36,405 nt of DNA, from positions 1 through 36,405 of the forward strand of contig JAADIA010000002.1 of NCBI GenBank assembly GCA_013151555.1, read 5' to 3'. Shown one piece after another: positions 7,452 to 13,693 of this stretch (the stretch's first letter is position 1; each line of letters starts with the position of its first letter). The stretch is from Nitrospirota bacterium (GTDB taxonomy: Bacteria > NPL-UPA2 > JAADIA01). Below the pieces are notes generated by a model, which saw only the letters and a program-made list of their open reading frames with translations, was not told the origin of the DNA and did no database searches. Made by a program: the position numbers and the translations under genes.

Positions 7452-9344
7452 TTACGGGGTTTCCTGACCTCGGAATACAGACGGAGGAACATAATCTCCG
7501 TACTTTGCCCCGGCAATTTCCAATCTCTCTTTCTGTTCTGCGAGAACATTGACCAAAACCTCAGGGGTATCAGATACCTTTCTCGTGTATACTTCGGTGA
7601 TTCTTTCGATTTTAGCAAGGTTTTCCGGAATCCTTAAAGTAAACTGTTTCAGATAATCATCCTCGGGATAATCCTTATCAAGGACTTCTGCAAACAATCT
7701 TTTGAGGTCTTCGTATTGAGGAACATAACCGGTGGGAGTTTTAATCGCTTCCACATCCCGGTTAATACGAAGCTCCATCCATTTAATCCAGACCCGTTTA
7801 TCCTCCATAGCCGTCAAATATTTCCCCCCTTTATCCTTGAGGAAGTAATTAACCGAAAAAATTGAGGGAGGAACATCTACGCCTTCAACAAACTTAAGGT
7901 GATTATCAATATATTTACCAAGAGGGATAGAAACAAAATCAATGTTAGACATAGGGTTTAATTGCCGCACCCCTTCTTTTCCTAAAGTTGCCGCCGTGGT
8001 CTCCGATTCCAGAGAAGCACCCATTGTTATTACTCCATGAACCCAGTCAAACGCTTCCTGCACGGGAGGACAAATACTGGAATCTCTACCTCCATAAATT
8101 ATCCCCTTCGTCTCCACGCCTTCAGGGTTGTCTAATTCCGGGTCAACATTTTTAAGAGCATAAAGGCTGACCGTATAGCGGGCATTCTTATGAGCATGGG
8201 GAATATCATTACCCTGAAAATCTTTTTTTCCTTTGTACCACTGGCCGGAATAATTGACTCCTCTTTCGGGTATTTCTCTCCCCCCTCCCAGCCAGTAAGG
8301 AATCCCTTCCTCAGATACCAGAACATTGGAGAAAATTACCTCTCCCGGAGAAGTCAGGGCTTCCCAGATTGCCGGGTCATCCTTGGGATTAACATCCCTT
8401 AGAATTCCAAATATGCCCCCCTCAACATTGACAGCATAAATCTTCCCTTTTTTCTTTCTCAAGTAAGCTATATCGTCGCCAACAATAGTTTCACCTTTCA
8501 GCATCGCCGTTGAAGTTTTTCCGCACGTACTGGGAAAAGCCCCGGCAAGGTATGATATCCTTTTTCCCGGACCGTGAATTCCCATAACCAGCATATGCTC
8601 TGCAAGCCATCCTTCCTGGGATGCTTTGCGAACGGCCAGCCGCAGAGAAAGCTTCTTAAGGCCAACGGTATTGCCGGCATACTGAGTATTTATACTGTAA
8701 ACTATTGCTTCCTCCAGGTCAATATATATTCTTCTTTTATCGACATTCTTACTAACCCCTTTCTCCAGAACTCCGGCACTATGCACATACCTAAAAAACC
8801 GGTTGGTACTACCCATTCTCTTAAGCTGTTCGTATCCCCTCCGATAAAGAATATATTCCGAATGCGCCACATAACTTGAATCGGTTATCTGAACACAGGG
8901 GAGAGAGAACTCAGAATTTGTCGGCCCCAGGCAGAAAAACAACACATACATCTCCCTGCCAGCCATAATATTTTTAAAATATCCGGATATTTCCTCCAAC
9001 CCCTCCTGCTTATCTACCGTGTTAAGCGAAGCTCCCAAATCAGTGTCTCCGGGAAGAAGATACTTGGTGTTTGCCTTATCTCTCGCCTGATCATTAACGC
9101 CATCAAAATGTATAGTATGCCCTTCTATGGCAAGTTTTCTCTCCTCTCCATTCTCTAAAGATTTGTTTCTTATATACTGTCTATCATCTTCAGAATCATT
9201 GCAAACATAAACAGAACCGGGATGACAAAGTTTTACATATTTTTCCACAAAATCAAGAACTCCGGGATTGTTCAACGCTACCAACTTTTTGTAGTTTTCT
9301 TCGCTGCATTTAGCCTTAAGCAATGTAACAGCTTCCTCTTCCAT
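7452..9344 (-). CDS. pckG: Phosphoenolpyruvate carboxykinase (GTP)
   Basis: This enzyme interconverts oxaloacetate + GTP and phosphoenolpyruvate + CO2 + GDP. The start chosen is ATG at 9344 with GAGGGAG upstream; it gives 630 residues, the normal size of GTP-type enzymes. The kinase loop AGAFPSTCGKTSTAM holds the reactive Cys274 and Lys276. The second metal/nucleotide motif is VGDDIAYLR (about 289-297). SEYILYRRGYEQL and GSTNRFFRYVHS belong to the substrate-binding half. It precedes the hydrogenase operon by 86 nt. Upstream lies a ~300-nt leader with a terminator-like hairpin. The sequence alone does not tell whether it works in the gluconeogenic or the carboxylating direction. Confidence 0.95.
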   Translation of the reverse strand: MEEEAVTLLKAKCSEENYKKLVALNNPGVLDFVEKYVKLCHPGSVYVCNDSEDDRQYIRNKSLENGEERKLAIEGHTIHFDGVNDQARDKANTKYLLPGDTDLGASLNTVDKQEGLEEISGYFKNIMAGREMYVLFFCLGPTNSEFSLPCVQITDSSYVAHSEYILYRRGYEQLKRMGSTNRFFRYVHSAGVLEKGVSKNVDKRRIYIDLEEAIVYSINTQYAGNTVGLKKLSLRLAVRKASQEGWLAEHMLVMGIHGPGKRISYLAGAFPSTCGKTSTAMLKGETIVGDDIAYLRKKKGKIYAVNVEGGIFGILRDVNPKDDPAIWEALTSPGEVIFSNVLVSEEGIPYWLGGGREIPERGVNYSGQWYKGKKDFQGNDIPHAHKNARYTVSLYALKNVDPELDNPEGVETKGIIYGGRDSSICPPVQEAFDWVHGVITMGASLESETTAATLGKEGVRQLNPMSNIDFVSIPLGKYIDNHLKFVEGVDVPPSIFSVNYFLKDKGGKYLTAMEDKRVWIKWMELRINRDVEAIKTPTGYVPQYEDLKRLFAEVLDKDYPEDDYLKQFTLRIPENLAKIERITEVYTRKVSDTPEVLVNVLAEQKERLEIAGAKYGDYVPPSVFRGQETP

Positions 9345-9510
9345 AACAATGGTCTCCCTCTTCGGTAAAAGCACTTATCTGGTTCGCTTTTGCTCCCTGT
9401 TCCTCCCGGTCCGACTAAAGCAGGAAAAGCCTTCCGGGAATCCCTTCCCTAATAACCCCTGAAATCATAGCAACATAAATAAAAAAACTTTTCTGCGTTA
9501 CCATACTTTT

Positions 9511-9576
9511 AAAAAAAGCCAACATCATCCCCTTACTCCCTTCCATAAGAGAAATAGAAGATACTGATGTTGGTTT
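9511..9576 (-). terminator. Terminator-like stem in the leader of PEP carboxykinase
   Basis: On the minus strand the arms AACCAACATCA and TGATGTTGGC (9 bp of perfect pairing plus flanking A-T and G-T pairs) enclose a 37-nt loop and are followed at once by seven T. It could end transcription from the V4R gene, or act as an attenuator if the promoter at 9649-9675 is real. The long loop lowers confidence. Confidence 0.55.
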
Positions 9577-9648
9577 ACTGAACAACAATCCCTTCTGAAT
9601 TCAGGGATCCTTACCTTAGTATTCCAGGATATTATTTCTTGCTGATAT

Positions 9649-9675
9649 ATTCTATCACGGAAAAAATTCAGTCAA
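9649..9675 (-). promoter_or_regulatory. Candidate promoter for PEP carboxykinase
   Basis: On the minus strand: TTGACT, a 15-nt spacer, then TAGAAT preceded by TG one base upstream (extended -10, TGATAGAAT). The predicted start near 9642 leaves a leader of about 300 nt before the ATG at 9344. The spacer is short, but the extended -10 compensates. Confidence 0.5.
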
Positions 9676-9766
9676 CTACTTTATTCTCTCATGAATTTGT
9701 TTCTAAGTCTTGACCTAATGTAAAAACAATAATACTATAAATAAACTTTGTTGTCACTATCTTCGC

Positions 9767-10282
9767 TTAGGAGGTTTGTTCTATCTTGACTTCAAACCGG
9801 CAGATCCCTGCTCCTGTTGCCCAACAATCTATTTCTTTGACCGTAGGCATCACTTTCAAGAAACTGGAAAGAAGCCCGGCAATTAGTCCTTCATCCCAAG
9901 CACATTTGGTCTCGCCGTCTACGGAAACCCCGGAACAGTCCAGGTCTTCAGAAATTGTCAGCAGAAACCTCATTTTTTTCTCATCGGCCTCTTCCACTTT
10001 AAAAATTCCTACCTTAAGGTCGTTAAAAATAGTATCGACTTTTATCATTAAATCAGAGAAATCGGTGACCTCCCCAACCAAATTCAGAAAAACCTCTTGT
10101 CCCGCTAATTTTCCAGCGGCGACAAATATCTCTCGGGATTTCTCCTTGCCTAATTGAGAATTAAGGACTTGCCGCAGGGTAAAGTATAACAAGCGATAGG
10201 CAGAAACATTCGTCCAGGATCCCAAAGTCGGCCTTCCTTGTTCAATATTTCCAAGATCTCCCCACTCGAATCTTTCCTTCAT
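9767..10282 (-). CDS. V4R (4-vinyl reductase) domain protein, small-molecule sensor type
   Basis: The 171 residues form one V4R domain. The diagnostic C-terminal part is DLDCSGVSVDGETKCAWDEG, then GLLSSFLKVMPTVKEIDCWA and TGAGICRFEVKI. Conserved Cys residues and the GxxxCxF ending match V4R domains, which bind metals or small hydrophobic ligands and are found in chlorophyll biosynthesis (BchJ), XylR/DmpR-type activators and archaeal homologues. The ATG at 10282 has a strong GGAAGGAGGGG site. A longer in-frame reading would run through the tRNA-Asp gene and is rejected. No fused output domain is present, so its partner is unknown. A promoter lies 71 nt upstream. Confidence 0.85.
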   Translation of the reverse strand: MKERFEWGDLGNIEQGRPTLGSWTNVSAYRLLYFTLRQVLNSQLGKEKSREIFVAAGKLAGQEVFLNLVGEVTDFSDLMIKVDTIFNDLKVGIFKVEEADEKKMRFLLTISEDLDCSGVSVDGETKCAWDEGLIAGLLSSFLKVMPTVKEIDCWATGAGICRFEVKIEQTS

Positions 10283-10593
10283 GATTCCCCTCCTTCCCAA
10301 GTTGTTTTTTTTAATCCAGGTCCATTTTTCCCAAGACCTGTTTAGACCTCTATTTATAGCATTTTCGTTTACCCCTCGCAAGTAATATCTTCCCGGTTCT
10401 TTTCTTAACTTTACAATTCTTTGTTTTTTTCGCTTGCCAGAAGCTGCTTGAGAAAAATTCTCCGGGGAAAAATTATGACAAGGAAGGGGGGCGGCAAAAT
10501 AAAATTTTGCTTGGGTCGTCACGGGAACAACCGGGGAAAAATCGATACCCGGAAGTTTGAAAAGAAGAACCCTCGGGCAGGGAAAACAAAAAA
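10283..10593. other. 311-nt intergenic region upstream of the V4R gene
   Basis: The region between tRNA-Asp and the V4R gene has no supported CDS. It holds the V4R promoter (10353-10381). Immediately downstream of tRNA-Asp on the minus strand a T-rich tract (TTTTTTGTTTTCC) could help end the tRNA transcript. I see nothing else in it. Confidence 0.6.
10353..10381 (-). promoter_or_regulatory. Promoter of the V4R gene
   Basis: On the minus strand: TTGCGA, a 17-nt spacer, then TATAAA with an extended TGC just before it (TGCTATAAA). The predicted start near 10346 gives a 5' leader of about 60 nt ending in a strong Shine-Dalgarno. Confidence 0.65.
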
Positions 10594-10669
10594 TGGCGGG
10601 GCGGACGGGACTCAAACCCGCGACATCCGGATCGACAGTCCGGCATTCTATCAACTGAATTACCGCCCC
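10594..10669 (-). tRNA. tRNA-Asp (GTC)
   Basis: The 76-nt cloverleaf has acceptor arms GGGGCGG/CCGCCCC, anticodon stem CCGGA/TCCGG with loop CTGTCGA (anticodon GTC), T-loop GGTTTGAGTCC, discriminator G and an encoded CCA (10594-10596). It lies 86 nt downstream of tRNA-Val. Confidence 0.95.
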
Positions 10670-10709
10670 TCTATATTTGGAGAATAACTCGAGATTGTTA
10701 ACTGCTAAT

Positions 10710-10738
10710 ATCTTATTACAATTCCTCAAAAAAGGCAA
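10710..10738 (-). promoter_or_regulatory. Possible promoter for tRNA-Asp
   Basis: Minus strand TTGCCT, 17-nt spacer, TAAGAT, about 40 nt upstream of tRNA-Asp. Each hexamer matches consensus at four of six positions. Read-through from the Leu-Val transcript is the alternative. Confidence 0.3.
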
Positions 10739-10755
10739 GGAAAATATATAAAAAA

Positions 10756-10829
10756 TGGGCGGTACTGGGTTCGAACCAGTGACGTCTACCTTGTAAGGGT
10801 AGCGCTCTCCCAGGCTGAGCTAACCGCCC
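10756..10829 (-). tRNA. tRNA-Val (TAC), CCA not encoded
   Basis: The 74-nt cloverleaf has acceptor arms GGGCGGT/ACCGCCC, D arm TAGCTCAGCCTGGGAGAGC, anticodon stem CTACC/GGTAG with loop CTTACAA (anticodon TAC) and T-arm CTGGTTCGAACCCAG. The 3' end is discriminator A followed by TTTTTT rather than CCA, so CCA must be added after transcription. It directly abuts tRNA-Leu with no spacer. Confidence 0.95.
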
Positions 10830-10916
10830 TGGTGCCGGGAGCGGGACTTGAACCCACACAGGATTGCTCCCACCAGCCCCTCAAGCTGGCGTGTCTGCCA
10901 ATTCCACCATCCCGGC
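10830..10916 (-). tRNA. tRNA-Leu (GAG)
   Basis: The 87-nt class II tRNA has a long variable arm (GGTGGGAGCAATCCTGTG region). Acceptor arms are GCCGGGA/TCCCGGC. The anticodon stem CCAGC/GCTGG holds loop TTGAGGG (anticodon GAG). CCA is encoded (10830-10832) and its final A is immediately followed by the first G of tRNA-Val. It is first in the tRNA transcript, about 20 nt downstream of a consensus promoter. Confidence 0.96.
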
Positions 10917-10936
10917 GCGGCGATATTAATAAGCTT

Positions 10937-10965
10937 ATTATAGGATGATGGCTACTACATGTCAA
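10937..10965 (-). promoter_or_regulatory. Consensus sigma-70-type promoter of the tRNA operon
   Basis: On the minus strand TTGACA, exactly 17 nt, then TATAAT: a perfect match in both hexamers. It sits about 20 nt before tRNA-Leu and is the strongest promoter seen in the window. Confidence 0.9.
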
Positions 10966-11039
10966 GACGATTTTTCCTCGCTATTTTTCCCTCACTAAGA
11001 TCCCTCACTAAGAAAATAAAGGTGCATTCCGCAAAGTTA

Positions 11040-11048
11040 TGCTATAAT
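11040..11048 (+). promoter_or_regulatory. Extended -10 promoter of the helicase gene
   Basis: TGCTATAAT at 11040-11048 is a perfect extended -10; no convincing -35 is seen. Transcription would start near 11055, the A of the chosen ATG, giving a leaderless mRNA. There is no Shine-Dalgarno before that ATG, which agrees. Confidence 0.65.
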
Positions 11049-11054
11049 ATAGTC

Positions 11055-12998
11055 ATGCAACTGGACAGATTTCAAAAAGAAGCTATCGGACATATCAAGG
11101 CCGGGCATTCCGTTCTTGTGTCCGCTCCCACGGGGTCCGGCAAAACTCTCATCGCCGAACGGGCTATTGAAGAATGTATGGACAAAGGTTTAAGCGCTAT
11201 CTATACCTCCCCCGTAAAAGCTCTCTCCAATCAAAAGTTCCGCGACTTCTCCCGGCTCTATAAAGATAAAGTGGGGATATTGACCGGGGATGTCAGCCTC
11301 AATCCTCAAGCCCGGATATTAATAATGACCACAGAGATATTCCGCAACCGGCTTCTGGAACAATCCCAAAAGGTAGACAATCACGGCTGGGTAATCTTTG
11401 ACGAAATTCATTATCTTGATGATCCGGAACGAGGCACAGTCTGGGAAGAGTCCATAATGCTTCTCCCCCCGCATCTTAAGATCCTTGCCTTGAGCGCTAC
11501 CGTACCCAATGTCAGGGAGATGGCTGCCTGGATCTCATCTATCCACCGGACTCCCCTGCATATAGTGGAGGAAAAAAAACGTCCTGTTCCTTTAAAACTG
11601 TTCTTTCAATGTAATAATAAGATAGTGGACGATATAAAAGAGCTGAATAGATTCCGCTCATGTTTTTCCCGGGAGCAGAATGATTTCCGCCCGAGGAGAA
11701 GACGCTCCTCAGGAAGACAGCATCTCTACCCCGGGAATAGATTGACTACCCTGATAAATTATCTCAGCGAAAAAGACTATCTCCCTTGTATCTATTTCTC
11801 CTTTTCCCGGAAACGTTGCGAAAAGCTTGCCAATGAACTCGGGCATTATAACTTCCTGAACAATGTTGAGCAAGAGAAAATAACCTCTCTATTCAATTCC
11901 CTTGTGGAGCGTTTTGACTTAGCTCAAGAACGTTCCGTCCTCCGGATGTATGACCTGGTAATCCGCGGCATAGCCTTCCATCATGCGGGGATGTTACCTA
12001 CATTAAAAGAAGTGCTGGAGAGACTTTTTACCAGCCGGCTTATCAAGGTGATGTTTACTACGGAGACTTTTTCCCTGGGGATAAATATGCCGGCTCGAAG
12101 CGTAATATTTGATGAGCTAAGAAAATATCATGGCACCTACTTCGGCGAACTTCGGGTAAGGGATTTTTATCAGATGGCCGGGCGGGCCGGAAGAAGAGGA
12201 ATGGACGATTGTGGTTACGTATTCTCTCGAATCAATCCTCATTTCACCACAATAGAGAAGATAAATCATATTATTTTCGGGAGTCCGGAAAAGGTCACCA
12301 GCCAGTTCAACAACACTTACGCTACCATTCTTCACCTTTATGAAAGATTGCAGGAAGAACTTTTTGCAACTTATCCTCGCTCCTTCCATTACTTTCAATC
12401 AGATGCCAGAGGAAGAAAAGAAGCCGAAGAACTTCTCGGAAGAAAGGTTGCTCTTCTGAAGGAAATAGGCTATATCTCTGAAGGAGCTCTGACCGAAAAA
12501 GGGCATCTGGCTTCTTATCTTTACGGATACGAACTTCCCCTGGTAGAACTTTACCATCGAGGGCACCTCGAAAAACTTTCCCCTATCGGGTTGAGCATCC
12601 TCATCTCCAGCCTTGTTTTTGAACCTCGCCGGAATCAAGATTCTCCAAAACTTTCCCGAACAGCAAAGCACATTAAAGAGATTGCCAGAATTAATTCCCA
12701 CCATATATTCAGTCTGGAAAAGAAGTTTAAGGTCCGTCCTTACTCAAAAAGGCCGCATTTCCACGCTGCTCCGGCTATCGAGGCATTTTCCAAAGGAATG
12801 GATTTCTCGGAGCTTTACACTATAACAGATATAGATGAAGGAGAACTGGTAAGAATTTTCAGAATGGTTATCCAGGTCCTGAGAGAACTCTCCCAGGCAC
12901 CTACTATAACAGGCACCCTAAGACAGAAGGCCCAAAAAGCTATAGGTTTAATTAACCGTGATTTTATCGATGCGGAGAAAGAACTTCGCGAGAGTTAA
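11055..12998 (+). CDS. Ski2-like DExH-box RNA helicase with DSHCT domain
   Basis: This 647-residue superfamily 2 helicase belongs to the Ski2/Mtr4/HelY group, which unwinds structured RNA during decay or maturation. Visible motifs are APTGSGKT (24-31), TSPVKALSNQKF, FDEIHYLDD (DEIH at 116-119), LSATVPN (about 147), FHHAGMLP, TTETFSLGINMPAR and QMAGRAGRRGMD. The C-terminal third matches the DSHCT domain (EKGHLASYLYGYELPLVEL and later GELVRIFRMVIQVLRELSQA). It is shorter than eukaryotic Mtr4. An in-frame ATG at 10959 would overlap the tRNA promoter, so I prefer 11055 at MQLDRFQKEA. It is the only major plus-strand gene and stands alone, converging on the amidohydrolase with overlapping stops. 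Confidence 0.9.
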   Translation: MQLDRFQKEAIGHIKAGHSVLVSAPTGSGKTLIAERAIEECMDKGLSAIYTSPVKALSNQKFRDFSRLYKDKVGILTGDVSLNPQARILIMTTEIFRNRLLEQSQKVDNHGWVIFDEIHYLDDPERGTVWEESIMLLPPHLKILALSATVPNVREMAAWISSIHRTPLHIVEEKKRPVPLKLFFQCNNKIVDDIKELNRFRSCFSREQNDFRPRRRRSSGRQHLYPGNRLTTLINYLSEKDYLPCIYFSFSRKRCEKLANELGHYNFLNNVEQEKITSLFNSLVERFDLAQERSVLRMYDLVIRGIAFHHAGMLPTLKEVLERLFTSRLIKVMFTTETFSLGINMPARSVIFDELRKYHGTYFGELRVRDFYQMAGRAGRRGMDDCGYVFSRINPHFTTIEKINHIIFGSPEKVTSQFNNTYATILHLYERLQEELFATYPRSFHYFQSDARGRKEAEELLGRKVALLKEIGYISEGALTEKGHLASYLYGYELPLVELYHRGHLEKLSPIGLSILISSLVFEPRRNQDSPKLSRTAKHIKEIARINSHHIFSLEKKFKVRPYSKRPHFHAAPAIEAFSKGMDFSELYTITDIDEGELVRIFRMVIQVLRELSQAPTITGTLRQKAQKAIGLINRDFIDAEKELRES

Positions 12999-13693
12999 CC
13001 ACTACAAGCTTTCCGGAAGGCTTTCATGATTTTCCGGCTCAGGTGATCGGCCTTTTTTTCCGGATGCCACTGGAGGCCAAGCACGAATTTCCTCTCCTCA
13101 TGTTCAATGGCTTCCACCCCTCCATCCGGGGCAACGGCGCTAACCTGTAAACCCTCACCCAGCTCTTTTACCGACTGGTGATGAAAGCTGTTTACTTCTA
13201 TGGAATCAACTTGAAATAAGTGGTGCAGTTTAGTTCCTTCCCGGAGATAGACGGAATGGTTTCCTTTCCGGTGAGAGAGAACATCTTTCCCGGGAGATAT
13301 ATCCTGATAAATAGTCCCGCCCTGAGCAACGTTGAGAAGCTGGAGACCATAACAGATAGCCAGGAGAGGTTTATTTCCGGCCAGGGCTCTATGAACCAAC
13401 TTCAGGTCATCCTTAACCCGGAGGTCGGGAACAAGTTCCAAAGATTCCTTGAGAACCTCTCCATAGAAACGAGGATGGATGTCTTCTCCTCCACTAACTA
13501 AGAGCCCGTCTAAACGGTCCATTATTTCTTCTTCGACATCCTCCTTTTGAGTAAAGGGCAGGAGGAAAGGAATCATTCCGTTTTCCTCTATCAAACGCAC
13601 ATAATCAAGGTCCAATGTTTGATGCCAGTGGTTAGGGTCCCCTTCTTGCAGTTCCAGACCGGTAGAGATTCCAATAACAGGCTTCGTCGCCAT
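12995..13693 (-). CDS. Class I glutamine amidotransferase-like hydrolase (peptidase C26, PuuD-like)
   Basis: The family includes gamma-glutamyl-GABA hydrolase and related enzymes that cleave gamma-glutamyl amide bonds. The 232 residues contain IGISTG, GLLVSGGEDIHP (62-74), the nucleophile elbow LAICYGLQLLNVAQGG with Cys114, and the catalytic pair His210/Glu212 in LQWHPEK. Tyr replaces the Arg common after the cysteine in PuuD (CRG), so the substrate may differ. The ATG at 13693 shares its first base with the stop of the upstream deacylase (TAATG) and has GGAGAGG ahead of it. The gene ends by overlapping the helicase stop by 3 nt. Context suggests processing of unusual peptides or gamma-glutamyl compounds. 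Confidence 0.88.
   Translation of the reverse strand: MATKPVIGISTGLELQEGDPNHWHQTLDLDYVRLIEENGMIPFLLPFTQKEDVEEEIMDRLDGLLVSGGEDIHPRFYGEVLKESLELVPDLRVKDDLKLVHRALAGNKPLLAICYGLQLLNVAQGGTIYQDISPGKDVLSHRKGNHSVYLREGTKLHHLFQVDSIEVNSFHHQSVKELGEGLQVSAVAPDGGVEAIEHEERKFVLGLQWHPEKKADHLSRKIMKAFRKACSG
13006..13023. other. 18-bp imperfect palindrome at the convergent gene ends
   Basis: AAGCTTTCCGGAAGGCTT pairs with itself apart from one T-G pair on each side. It lies within the 3' end of the amidohydrolase gene, about 8 nt after the helicase stop. With no T-run and no loop, its role is uncertain. Confidence 0.4.

Larger units (their letters stand above)
9345..9766. other. 422-nt intergenic region: leader of PEP carboxykinase
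   Basis: No coding region is supported here. It holds a promoter-like site (9649-9675), a short hairpin with arms ATCCCT/AGGGAT (9588-9608), a terminator-like stem with a T-run (9511-9576) and a second possible extended -10 (TGCTATGAT, minus strand, 9464-9472) just downstream of that stem. All read toward the PEP carboxykinase gene. Confidence 0.6.

Noticed and set aside
10421-10687. Plus-strand protein over tRNA-Asp (GGADGTQTRDIRIDSPAFYQ)
   Set aside because: This is the well-known false translation of an antisense tRNA gene.
9767-10738. Long 323-residue reading of the V4R gene
   Set aside because: It would translate through tRNA-Asp and the promoter; the strong ribosome site at 10282 marks the real start.
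10959-11054. Longer N-terminus for the helicase
   Set aside because: The upstream ATG overlaps the tRNA operon -35 and has no ribosome site; the family N-terminus fits MQLDRFQKEA at 11055.
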